A stretch of DNA of 21,583 nucleotides. It comes from a bacterium (GTDB taxonomy: Bacteria > SZUA-79 > Acidulodesulfobacterales > Acidulodesulfobacteraceae). Below are positions 7,143-14,466 of the stretch, piece after piece (position 1 is the stretch's first letter; every line of letters begins with the position of its first letter). The notes under the pieces were generated by a model. The model was not told the DNA's origin and searched no databases. It worked only from the letters and a program-made list of their open reading frames with translations. The stretch is from contig JAJYQZ010000239.1 in the NCBI GenBank assembly GCA_021794335.1, positions 1 to 21,583 on the forward strand, written 5' to 3'. Both the position numbers and the translations under genes were made by a program.

Positions 7143-8917
7143 TGCTAAGAACTAACCCCGAGGAAACCGAGGAAACCCAAAAAATTATTAACGCTATATC
7201 TAAACATGAAAAAATCTCTTCAAACTTAATCCGCATTATCCAAACCCATATATCACGCGTTTTTATAACGCCAAAATTTGTCTATAAGCAAAAAAAAACC
7301 GTTAATTTTGGATTTGTCGATTATTCGTCCTTAGAAAAAAGAAAATTTTTTGCAAGGCACGAGCTTTCTTTGAACAGAAGGGCTTGCTCAGGCATTTATA
7401 TAGATTTGCAGGAATTAAGGCAAAATAGGGGCGGTTATTTTATCGGCTTTCAAGGCGGGCTCTTAAAAGATGTTTTTGTAAGAATGAGATATGCGGCGGA
7501 CGAAAGGTTTTTAAATAATATATTGGATTCGTTTAATAAAAATGGCGGTAAAAATTATAAATTTAATAAATTGGATGTTTTAAAAAAGGTTGCCAAAAGA
7601 ATTTATCTATTTCATAAAAGCGCAAACTCTTCAAAAAGGATAAGCGGTTTTGGTAAAACAGAGGTTTATAAGGAGAACTGGGACGATAACTTTTTAGCCG
7701 TAAGGAAACTTCTTAATAGTTTTAAAGGCGATATAAAGGGACAGGTAAATATAAAAAGTTTTTTTGATATTTTGAACTATATGGAAAAGTTTTACAATGA
7801 GTTTTTGCAATCGGAAATGTTTAACGAGTTTGTTAATTTAAGAATCAAAAACGGCTTCATTAGAGACCTTCACGGCGACTTAAGAATGGAGCATATTGCC
7901 GTCATCGGCAGGGAAAGGATTAAAGGCGTATGTTTAATGGACTGCGTGGAGTTTAACGAGAAGTTTAGAAATCAGGATTTATATTTAGATATTGCGTTCC
8001 TGCTCATGGATTTCGAGTTCCGCGGTTATTTTTACGAATCCGCCCTATTTTTTGATTATTATAAGGGATTTTTTAACTATAAAAAAGATATAGAAAAGTA
8101 TGAAAAATACGAACCTTTTATAATCCCTTTTTTTAAGGCATACAGGTCTGTCGTAAGAACCAAAATCGACCTTCTTTCAGGCAGGACATGCGGAGGACTG
8201 AAACATTTAAATTTAGCCCTGTTTTATATCAAGTTTTTTAAAAAACCGGTTGTTATTCTTAATATCGGTTTGTCAGGCAGCGGAAAGACTAACCTTTCCG
8301 ATTTGTTGGCAAGCTATTTTTATGCCAAAAACATAAAGTCGGATAGATTAAGACAGGAAATGTTCGGTTTTACGGATAAAATATTCAAATACGGCAGGAA
8401 GGCAAGCGAAACGGTTTACGACAATATGTTTCAGGAGGGGGCACAGCGGTTTAACGAGGGTAAAAGCGTAATATTCGACGCAACCTTTTTAAAAAAAGAG
8501 CACAGGGAAAAATTTATTAGCTATTTTGAAAAAAAAGACTGTAATTTTGTCGTTATATACTCTAAAATATATGAAGATAAAGAGCATGTTATATTAAAAA
8601 GGCTTGAAGACAGGCAGGCAGCCGAACATTTGGCAAATAAAAATGCCGTCAAGGACTTAAAAAAGGAAACCGGAGGCGGGGAAAGGAAATTAGAAAAAGA
8701 GTATTCGGAAGCAGGTGTTTCGGTTTATCTGAACCAGAAAAAGGCATTTGAGGAGCCGGAGCCTCAAGACTCATCATCACTTAAAAACCATACGGAAACC
8801 CGGGGTTTTTGCTTTATAACCGTGGATGCGTCTTTGGAATTAAGCGAGCGGTTTAATTATGTAATGGAAGCCTTACGCATTGGAAAGCGCAATAGACAAA
8901 ATTTTGGATTATTTTAA
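7142..8917 (+). CDS. Fused aminoglycoside-phosphotransferase-like / P-loop kinase protein
   Basis: This is a 591-residue two-domain protein. The N-terminal part (about 1-350) is an APH/choline-kinase-like domain: 'FIRDLHGDLRMEHIAVI' carries the catalytic loop (His244-Gly-Asp246), followed by 'CLMDCVEFNEKFR', which takes the metal-binding position. The C-terminal part (from about 370) is an AAA_33/zeta-like P-loop kinase with Walker A 'GLSGSGKT' (about 376-383), 'KSDRLRQEMFG' and 'VIFDATFLKKEHREKF'. This fusion is a known but poorly characterised family, often annotated 'bifunctional aminoglycoside phosphotransferase/ATP-binding protein'. The substrate is unknown and drug resistance should not be assumed. 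A Glu/Lys-rich stretch (about 500-560) looks disordered. The ATG overlaps the rpoS stop, so co-expression with the sigma factor is likely. Confidence 0.85.
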   Translation: MLRTNPEETEETQKIINAISKHEKISSNLIRIIQTHISRVFITPKFVYKQKKTVNFGFVDYSSLEKRKFFARHELSLNRRACSGIYIDLQELRQNRGGYFIGFQGGLLKDVFVRMRYAADERFLNNILDSFNKNGGKNYKFNKLDVLKKVAKRIYLFHKSANSSKRISGFGKTEVYKENWDDNFLAVRKLLNSFKGDIKGQVNIKSFFDILNYMEKFYNEFLQSEMFNEFVNLRIKNGFIRDLHGDLRMEHIAVIGRERIKGVCLMDCVEFNEKFRNQDLYLDIAFLLMDFEFRGYFYESALFFDYYKGFFNYKKDIEKYEKYEPFIIPFFKAYRSVVRTKIDLLSGRTCGGLKHLNLALFYIKFFKKPVVILNIGLSGSGKTNLSDLLASYFYAKNIKSDRLRQEMFGFTDKIFKYGRKASETVYDNMFQEGAQRFNEGKSVIFDATFLKKEHREKFISYFEKKDCNFVVIYSKIYEDKEHVILKRLEDRQAAEHLANKNAVKDLKKETGGGERKLEKEYSEAGVSVYLNQKKAFEEPEPQDSSSLKNHTETRGFCFITVDASLELSERFNYVMEALRIGKRNRQNFGLF

Positions 8918-10691
8918 TACATATTACGACAGGTACAGGTACGAATTTTATTTAGTTTTATTATCTATACTTGCATTTATCGTTCATCTGCACCTTGCCT
9001 CCACTTTAAACTTAGGCAATGACGAAGCCCACTATTTCGTTTGGTCGCTGAAACCGTCCCCGGGTTATCTTGATGACGCCCCGTTCGTCGGCTATGTTAT
9101 TTATTTTTTTACGGGGCTTTTTGGAAAAAGCGAGCTTAATGTCAGGCTTGGCGCGGTTATTTTTTCGTTTTTCGACGGCTTTTTAATATACCACCTATCG
9201 CACTTGCTCTTTAAAAATAAAAGGGCGTCTTTTTTTGCCTTTTTGTTTTTTTTATCGGCGGTAATATTTAGCACCGCCCTATCAGTTATGATGCTGCCCG
9301 ACGCATCCCTGCTGTTTTTCTACCTGTGTTTCCTGATATTATTTTATAAAGCCGTTAAAGGCAGCTCGAATAATGTAAAAAAGAGGTCTGATTTGAAATC
9401 AGACCTCTTTTTTCGTAATAATCTGATTTTATGGATGCTTACCGGTTTGTTTTTAGGTCTTGCATTTTTAAGCAAATATACCGCCGCTTTAATTCCGCCT
9501 TCCGTTCTATTATATTTATTAGTTTCTAAAAAAAATAGAGCCGTTTTAAAAACTTTTTATCCGTATCTGGCTCTTGCCGCCGCCCTTCTTGTTTTTTCGC
9601 CCGTAATCTATTGGAATCTTGTCCATAATTTTATGTCCTTTAAATTTCAGCTCTCGCACGGGTTTTCGCACCCGAAACCCGGAATATCTTTATTTATGCA
9701 GGGGTGGCTGGGGCAATTTTTAGTGGTTACGCCGTTCATCTATTTGTTTTTAATCGGGACATTCGTTTATTCCCTAAAATTTATTTCGCAATGGTTCGGC
9801 AGGAATATAAAGGGGTCTGATTTCAAATCAGACCCCTTTATTGATAACCTGAAGGCAGAATCCTATGCGGATATTGCCGATGGTTTTTTATATTCCGTCT
9901 GCTTATCGCTTCCTGTTCTGGTTTTTTTTATTATAAACGGATATTCCCATAGAATACTAGTTCACTGGCCGGACATAGGTTATATGTCCGCGTTTCCCAT
10001 TATGGGGTATGTTGCGGATAGGATAAGTAAAAGCGGAAGCCAAATGAGACTGTGGGAAAAATTAAAATTGAAGGCCGCCAAATCATATGTGTATTTTGCG
10101 ATATTTTCCGGTTTTTTCTTAAGTTTTGTATTATACAACCAGATATACTATAATTCGATACCGATAGGAAAAATAATAAGGTATATCGATAAGGAAAAAA
10201 ACCTTAAAAGACGCTGGATATTTTCATTAATTCCCCATATACCCGGAAAACCCAAAACGGCCGACATAACAAACGACCTTTTTGGGTGGGGGAAAGGGGC
10301 AAGGTATATCGGTATTGTTTATAAAGGATATGAGGCGGCTTATCATCCGCTTTTTGTTTTAACGCATCATTATGCTATTGCGGATGAACTTGTATATTAC
10401 GGGGGCTATAAACCGGCGGTGAATATTTATAATATATCGGGGTTTTTAAATCAATACGACCTGTGGCAAAATTTAAACAAAATAAACGGAAAGAATGCCA
10501 TCTTTATAATGGATAATAAATATATGATAAATCCGATGCGGACATATAAGAAGGATTTTAAATCTATAAAAAAAATCGGCAGGCTGGATATATACATCAA
10601 ATTTAGACCGGTTAGGGTTTATTATCTGTATTTAATGAAAGATTTTAACGCAAAAAGGGCTATAAGGCATATTAAAAAAAGGATGTTTTAA
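8880..10691 (+). CDS. GT39/ArnT-type membrane glycosyltransferase with two palindrome-derived inserts
   Basis: This integral membrane glycosyltransferase (PMT_2/ArnT-like) transfers a sugar from a polyprenyl-phosphate donor at the outer face of the inner membrane. About ten or more hydrophobic segments are visible. After the first (about 22-42) comes the catalytic-loop motif 'NDEAHYFVWSLKPSPGYLDD' with Asp48-Glu49 and an Asp-Asp pair at 65-66, as in the family. TTG 8880 overlaps the upstream gene by 38 bases; GGAAG at 8866-8870 is a reasonable ribosome site. Two loop segments, residues about 167-178 and 311-321, are encoded by near-identical perfect palindromes (9377-9413 and 9807-9841) and read K-(R/G)-S-D-(L/F)-K-S-D-(L/P)-F. 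The DPM1-like gene downstream probably makes its donor. The acceptor (lipid A, glycan or protein) is unknown. Confidence 0.85.
   Translation: MESAIDKILDYFNTYYDRYRYEFYLVLLSILAFIVHLHLASTLNLGNDEAHYFVWSLKPSPGYLDDAPFVGYVIYFFTGLFGKSELNVRLGAVIFSFFDGFLIYHLSHLLFKNKRASFFAFLFFLSAVIFSTALSVMMLPDASLLFFYLCFLILFYKAVKGSSNNVKKRSDLKSDLFFRNNLILWMLTGLFLGLAFLSKYTAALIPPSVLLYLLVSKKNRAVLKTFYPYLALAAALLVFSPVIYWNLVHNFMSFKFQLSHGFSHPKPGISLFMQGWLGQFLVVTPFIYLFLIGTFVYSLKFISQWFGRNIKGSDFKSDPFIDNLKAESYADIADGFLYSVCLSLPVLVFFIINGYSHRILVHWPDIGYMSAFPIMGYVADRISKSGSQMRLWEKLKLKAAKSYVYFAIFSGFFLSFVLYNQIYYNSIPIGKIIRYIDKEKNLKRRWIFSLIPHIPGKPKTADITNDLFGWGKGARYIGIVYKGYEAAYHPLFVLTHHYAIADELVYYGGYKPAVNIYNISGFLNQYDLWQNLNKINGKNAIFIMDNKYMINPMRTYKKDFKSIKKIGRLDIYIKFRPVRVYYLYLMKDFNAKRAIRHIKKRMF
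9377..9413. repeat. In-frame palindromic element, copy 1 (GAGGTC version)
   Basis: A perfect 37-base palindrome has 18-base arms around a single G at 9395. The left core arm reads GAGGTCTGATTT and the right core arm is its exact complement, flanked by A6 and T6. It lies within the glycosyltransferase gene, with its centre at a third codon position, and adds no stop codon. On the + strand the hairpin plus T-run resembles an intrinsic terminator inside a coding region. Confidence 0.9.
9807..9841. repeat. In-frame palindromic element, copy 2 (GGGGTC version)
   Basis: A perfect 35-base palindrome has 17-base arms around C at 9824. Its core arm GGGGTCTGATTT differs from copy 1 at one position, and the opposite arm carries the matching change, so pairing is preserved. 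It sits in the same reading phase as copy 1 (centre at third codon position) in a second loop of the same membrane protein. Confidence 0.9.
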
Positions 10692-10718
10692 TCTTAATCT
10701 TAAATTTAAATTAAAGAT

Positions 10719-11495
10719 ATGAAAATACTTGTGGCAATACCGACATATAACGAAAGAGAAAATGTGGGAAGGATGATAGAATCCGTTCTAAATCTAAATG
10801 AGAATGAAGCGGTCAGGGGGCTGAATGTTACGATTAGCCTTGTAATAATAGACGATAATTCGCGGGACGGAACTCAGGAAATCATAAAGGGGTTTACCTT
10901 CGGCAACCAAAAGCGTTTCCCTCAGCACGAGGGGGGGGTCAGGGGAGGGAATCTGTTTCTTATTTCAAGGGAAAAGAAATTGGGTCTTGGGACGGCTTAT
11001 GTTGCGGCATTTAAGTTTGCCATAGACGGGGGCTTCGATTATGTTATTACGATGGATTGCGATTTTTCCCATAATCCGGATGAAATTACCGGTTTTATTA
11101 ACTTTATGAACGATAAAAAGTGCGGAATGATTGTCGGTTCAAGATATAACGGCGGGATAAGAATAATAAACTGGAGTATGAAAAGGCTTTTGATTTCCTA
11201 TTTTGCAAATATTTATGCCAAATTGGTTACGGGAGTTAAAATCAGCGATTTGACGGGCGGCTTCAATATGTACGATGTAAACTGCCTTAAAAAGGTAAAT
11301 TTAGACGGCATCGGCTCGAGGGGATATGCCTTTCAAATCGAAATGAAATACAGGATGAAAAAGGCAGGCTGCATCCTCGGGGAATACCCTATAATATTTT
11401 ATGAAAGAACTAAGGGTAAATCCAAGATGTCAAACGGCATTATTTTTGAGGCTTTTTTCGCTGTAATAAGGCTCAGGCTCGGGTTTTATAAATAA
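10719..11495 (+). CDS. Polyprenyl-phosphate sugar synthase (GT2, DPM1-like)
   Basis: This cytoplasmic GT2 enzyme of the dolichol-phosphate-mannose synthase type would transfer a sugar (mannose or another) from a nucleotide sugar to polyprenyl phosphate. Motifs: 'VAIPTYNERENV' at the N-terminus, 'VIIDDNSRDGT' (Asp45-Asp46), the metal-binding 'TMDCDFSHNPDE' (113-115), 'IVGSRYNGG', 'DLTGGFNMY', and the C-terminal 'FYERTKGKSKMS'. At 258 residues without a C-terminal membrane segment it is the short soluble type. Residues about 61-77 (FGNQKRFPQHEGGVRGG) look like an extra insert compared with the family and are encoded by an unusually G-rich stretch. It lies 27 bases after the GT39 gene and probably works with it. 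Confidence 0.9.
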   Translation: MKILVAIPTYNERENVGRMIESVLNLNENEAVRGLNVTISLVIIDDNSRDGTQEIIKGFTFGNQKRFPQHEGGVRGGNLFLISREKKLGLGTAYVAAFKFAIDGGFDYVITMDCDFSHNPDEITGFINFMNDKKCGMIVGSRYNGGIRIINWSMKRLLISYFANIYAKLVTGVKISDLTGGFNMYDVNCLKKVNLDGIGSRGYAFQIEMKYRMKKAGCILGEYPIIFYERTKGKSKMSNGIIFEAFFAVIRLRLGFYK

Positions 11496-11536
11496 AACCT
11501 CTGCCTCGTAAATACATGGGTATATATTTTTTATAT

Positions 11537-11565
11537 TTGAATTTCATTTTACGATATTGTATAAT
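11537..11565 (+). promoter_or_regulatory. Putative sigma-70 promoter of apt
   Basis: TTGAAT (11537-11542), a 17-base spacer and a perfect TATAAT (11560-11565) precede apt. Start of transcription near 11572 would leave a leader of about 28 bases that includes the GGGG (11585-11588) ribosome site. Confidence 0.55.
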
Positions 11566-11599
11566 AATTTAGTTTTTTTAAGTCGGGGTATAATAAAAC

Positions 11600-12148
11600 A
11601 TGGATAAGTTAAATTTAGTCAATTCAATCGACGATTTAAAGGGCTTTGTCAGGGAGATTCCGGATTTTCCCAAGAAAGGGATTAATTTTAAAGACATAAC
11701 GCCCCTCCTTGCGAATCCCAAGGCTTTTGCATTTTCCATCGATAGTCTTGCAAACAAATATCTGAACGAAAAGATAGATTATGTCGTTTGCATAGAGGCG
11801 AGGGGTTTTGTGGTGGGTTCCGCGCTTGCTTACAGGCTTGGAGCAGGAGTAATAATTGTCAGGAAGCCGGGCAAACTCCCGTACGAGTGCAATTCTTTAT
11901 GCTACGACTTAGAATACGGAAGCGCGACGCTTGAAATTCATAAAGACGCATTAAAAAAAGGGGACAGGGTAATTATCGCCGACGATGTTTTAGCAACCGG
12001 CGGTACGGCTCTTGCCGCAATTAACCTCGTGAAAGAGTTCGGAGCGGAAGTGGCGGATGCGGCGTTTTTAGCCGAACTTTCGTTTTTAAACGGAAGAGAA
12101 AAATTGAAGCAATATACTATTAATTCTTTGATGAAATTTGATTATTAA
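11600..12148 (+). CDS. apt: Adenine phosphoribosyltransferase
   Basis: This enzyme salvages adenine to AMP using PRPP in the cytoplasm. The 182-residue product has 'IPDFPKKGINFKDITPLL' (residues 20-37), 'YVVCIEARGFVVGSALAYRLG', 'RKPGKLPYE', 'YDLEYGSATLEIH', and the PRPP-binding loop 'VIIADDVLATGGTA' (about 124-137). All are typical of Apt, and the size is normal. It appears to have its own promoter. The cytochrome gene follows 39 bases later without an obvious terminator between. Confidence 0.97.
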   Translation: MDKLNLVNSIDDLKGFVREIPDFPKKGINFKDITPLLANPKAFAFSIDSLANKYLNEKIDYVVCIEARGFVVGSALAYRLGAGVIIVRKPGKLPYECNSLCYDLEYGSATLEIHKDALKKGDRVIIADDVLATGGTALAAINLVKEFGAEVADAAFLAELSFLNGREKLKQYTINSLMKFDY

Positions 12149-12187
12149 CGATGTATAAATAAAATCACTATTATATAAGGGGGGTTT

Positions 12188-12577
12188 ATGAAAAAGGGTT
12201 TTACGATTATTTTTATCGTTCTTGTTATTGTCTTAGGCTATATTGTCGTTCACGCAATTACTGCTCCTGTTAAGTTATCGGCCGCGCAGCTTGGAGCCGA
12301 ACTCATTCATTCCCATAAAAACGGTATCGATTGCTTTGCCTGCCACGCGATAAACGGCAAAGGCGGCAATATCGGTCCCGACCTTTCGAAAGAAGGAGCG
12401 CTTAAACATTCTATTAAATGGCTTGAGGTTCAAATTGCGACGCCCGCAAAGCATTTTAAATCAGGTTCTATGGTGAAAATAAACGGCAAAACATATATGG
12501 CTATTATGCCTGACCACAAAATGCTTTCCAAAAAAGAGCTTTTTGAGCTTGCGTCCTATTTAGACTCATTAAAGTAG
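12188..12577 (+). CDS. Membrane-anchored monoheme c-type cytochrome
   Basis: This is a periplasm-facing electron carrier of 129 residues. A short positively charged start and hydrophobic segment (about 4-24) act as membrane anchor or signal. A single haem site, CFACH (Cys49-Cys52-His53), is followed by 'NGKGGNIGPDLSKEG', typical of small class I cytochromes. Met107 in 'IMPDHKMLSKKEL' is the likely distal ligand, followed by the C-terminal helix 'LFELASYLDSLK'. AAGGGGGG about 7 bases before the ATG gives a strong ribosome site. Redox partners are not evident from the neighbours, although another c-type protein is encoded about 2.6 kb downstream and a CcdA gene at the window end. The third palindrome copy lies 18 bases after the stop. 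Confidence 0.92.
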   Translation: MKKGFTIIFIVLVIVLGYIVVHAITAPVKLSAAQLGAELIHSHKNGIDCFACHAINGKGGNIGPDLSKEGALKHSIKWLEVQIATPAKHFKSGSMVKINGKTYMAIMPDHKMLSKKELFELASYLDSLK

Positions 12578-12594
12578 GTATCATTTTTGTCTAG

Positions 12595-12631
12595 AAAAAA
12601 GGGGTCTGATTTTAAATCAGACCCCTTTTTT
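12595..12631. terminator. Palindromic element, copy 3, acting as intrinsic terminator
   Basis: A perfect 37-base palindrome (centre T at 12613) has core arm GGGGTCTGATTT, the same family as the two copies inside the glycosyltransferase gene. A6 and T6 flank the stem and more T residues follow to 12636. Placed 18 bases after the cytochrome stop and before the promoter of the NifS-like gene, it would terminate transcription, and the flanking A-run allows this on both strands. Confidence 0.8.
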
Positions 12632-12675
12632 ATTTTAACCCCCTTTTTTTAATGAAAAATTTTTTGCAATAATAC

Positions 12676-12715
12676 TTGACTAATTTAGTAAAGTATGTTT
12701 TACTTAAAGAAAGTA
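12676..12715 (+). promoter_or_regulatory. Promoter with overlapping AAGTA/TACTT operator-like repeats
   Basis: TTGACT (12676-12681), a 17-base spacer and an extended -10, TG-T-TTTACT (12696-12704), precede the Fe-S gene cluster. Over and just after the -10, the five-base half-site occurs three times in alternating orientation at exactly 10-base steps: AAGTA 12691, TACTT 12701, AAGTA 12711. An overlapping dyad is AGTAAA-N6-TTTACT (12687-12704). This would suit a repressor that responds to Fe-S or sulfur status, but no regulator gene is adjacent and the assignment is inference. Confidence 0.5.
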
Positions 12716-12798
12716 AATTATTCAACTAGGAAAGAAAGGGAAACTAATTTTTATATATTATATATAATATTTATTTTAGATTAGATTTGGAGGCAAAA

Positions 12799-13983
12799 GT
12801 GAAGATAATAAATTTTGACCATTTTGCGGCAACTAAGATGAGACCGGAGGTAAAAGAGGCGATGGAGCCCTTTTTTATGCAGGAATACGGCAACCCGCAG
12901 AGCATTCACACGCTGGGAGACGAGCCGAGGGAGGTATTGAACAAGGCAAGGCTTCAGGCGGCGGAGCTTTTAAATGCGGCGGGTAACGAGGTGATATTTA
13001 CGGGGAGCGGTTCCGAATCCAATAATCTTGCAATCAAAGGAACGGCTTTTGCCAGAATGGATAAAGGAAAACATATAATCGTTTCTAAAATCGAGCATTT
13101 TAGCGTGTTGAATGCCGTTAAGGCTTTGGCAAAACTCGGCTTCGAGGTCAGCGAAATCCCTGTCGATAAATACGGTTCGGTTGACCCTCAGGATGTCAAA
13201 AACGCCTTAAGAAAGGATACGATTCTTGTCAGTATAACTCATGCGTCAAATGAAATCGGCACTATTCAGGATATTAAAGAAATTTCTAAAATAGTGCATG
13301 AAAACTCTGGGGCATATATACATACCGATGCAAACACTTCCTGTGGGTTTATTGAAACGGATGTTAAAGAATTGGGTGTGGATATGCTTTCTGCCTCGCC
13401 ACACAGATTTTACGGTCCGAAGGGAACGGGGCTTTTCTACCTTAAAAAGGGAATCAGGATAATGCCTTTAATAGACGGCGGTATTCAAGAGTTTGGAAGA
13501 AGGGCGGGCACGGAGAATGTTCCTGCCATTGCGGGCGCAGGTGTTGCATGCGAACTGGCAAAAAAAGAGTTAAAGGATAGGACGGCGCATCTTTTACCTA
13601 TTCAAAAAGATATAGTAAGCGGGGTATTGGGCTCCTTAGACGAGGTGTATCTTAACGGGCATCCCGAAAAAAGACTCCCTAACAATTTAAACTTTGTGGT
13701 TAAATATATCGAGGGCGAATCAATGCTGATGTGGCTGAACAATAACGGAATTATGGTGGCAAGCGGTTCAGCCTGCACATCCAAAATTTTAAAGTCGTCC
13801 CATGTGTTAAGCGCGATAGGGGTTGACCCTGCGCTCGCGCAGGGCTCGCTGCTTATTTCTTTGGGCGAGGACAATTCGCTGGAAGACGCCGCTTATTTTG
13901 TAAAAGAACTTCCCGGGGTGGTAAATAAATTAAGGGAAATGTCGCCCCTTTACGAAGAGGTTAAAAAAAGAAATAAAGTATAA
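12799..13983 (+). CDS. NifS/IscS-like aminotransferase-V protein lacking the PLP lysine
   Basis: The protein matches cysteine desulfurases end to end: 'INFDHFAATKMRPEV', 'YGNPQSIHTLG', 'FTGSGSESNNLAIKG', 'KIEHFSVLNAV' (PLP-stacking His), 'SITHASNEIGTI', 'RRAGTENVPAIAG', and 'ASGSACTSKIL' with the persulfide-type Cys326. The residue aligned with the Schiff-base lysine (E. coli IscS Lys206, in S-G-H-K) is Arg203 (codon AGA 13405-13407) in 'SPHRFYGPKG', and the Gln183 position reads Thr180. Normal PLP-dependent desulfuration is therefore unlikely. GTG 12799 is chosen as start because GGAGG (12789-12793) lies 5 bases upstream; the alternative TTG 12787 overlaps that site. iscU and tusA follow. 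A PLP-less cluster-assembly partner, as reported for Archaeoglobus IscS, is the best working model. Confidence 0.88.
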   Translation: MKIINFDHFAATKMRPEVKEAMEPFFMQEYGNPQSIHTLGDEPREVLNKARLQAAELLNAAGNEVIFTGSGSESNNLAIKGTAFARMDKGKHIIVSKIEHFSVLNAVKALAKLGFEVSEIPVDKYGSVDPQDVKNALRKDTILVSITHASNEIGTIQDIKEISKIVHENSGAYIHTDANTSCGFIETDVKELGVDMLSASPHRFYGPKGTGLFYLKKGIRIMPLIDGGIQEFGRRAGTENVPAIAGAGVACELAKKELKDRTAHLLPIQKDIVSGVLGSLDEVYLNGHPEKRLPNNLNFVVKYIEGESMLMWLNNNGIMVASGSACTSKILKSSHVLSAIGVDPALAQGSLLISLGEDNSLEDAAYFVKELPGVVNKLREMSPLYEEVKKRNKV

Positions 13984-14013
13984 ATTTAATAATAAAAATA
14001 CGGAGGTAACATT

Positions 14014-14460
14014 ATGCCGGTATATTCGGAAAAAGTTATGGATCACTTTCAAAATCCAAGAAATGTGGGAGAAATCGAAAATGCGGACGGGGTAGGGGAA
14101 CTCGGCAATCCGACCTGCGGCGATATAATGAAAATATATATCAAGGTTAAGGACGATAAAATCGACGATATAAAATTTAAAACATTCGGCTGCGGAGCGG
14201 CTATCGCAACAAGTTCAATGGTAACCGAACTTGTAAAAGGAAAGACGCTCGAAGAGGCGGAAAGGGTATCTAACGAGGTTGTTGCCGAGGCTTTAGACGG
14301 GCTTCCTCCCGTTAAAATGCATTGCTCCAATCTTGCCGCGGACGCGCTTCATCTTGCCGTGGAGGATTACAAGGCAAGAAAGGCGGGCAAGGGTCCGATA
14401 GGCAGGGTGGAAACGCCGGAGCATGACGAGAACGAACACGATTTGCTTGAGCATGCGTAA
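14014..14460 (+). CDS. iscU: IscU/NifU-type Fe-S cluster scaffold
   Basis: IscU assembles [2Fe-2S] clusters and passes them to target proteins. The 148-residue product carries the three cluster cysteines: Cys35 in 'GNPTCGD' with the exchange-promoting Asp37, Cys60 in 'KTFGCGAAIATSS', and Cys104 in 'VKMHCSNLA'. 'YSEKVMDHFQNPRNVGEI' is the family N-terminus. It stops at the N-terminal scaffold domain, without the NifU ferredoxin or Nfu domains, and has an acidic, histidine-containing tail (about 130-148). A GGAGG ribosome site precedes the ATG. It is 30 bases after the NifS-like gene and 6 before tusA, in one operon. Cys35, Cys60 and Cys104 are all available even though the partner desulfurase looks inactive. 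Confidence 0.96.
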   Translation: MPVYSEKVMDHFQNPRNVGEIENADGVGELGNPTCGDIMKIYIKVKDDKIDDIKFKTFGCGAAIATSSMVTELVKGKTLEEAERVSNEVVAEALDGLPPVKMHCSNLAADALHLAVEDYKARKAGKGPIGRVETPEHDENEHDLLEHA

Positions 14461-14466
14461 AAGATT

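Noticed and set aside
11589..11602. TATAAT directly before the apt start, suggesting a leaderless transcript
   Set aside because: A better-supported promoter (TTGAAT-N17-TATAAT) lies 29 bases upstream and leaves room for the GGGG ribosome site.
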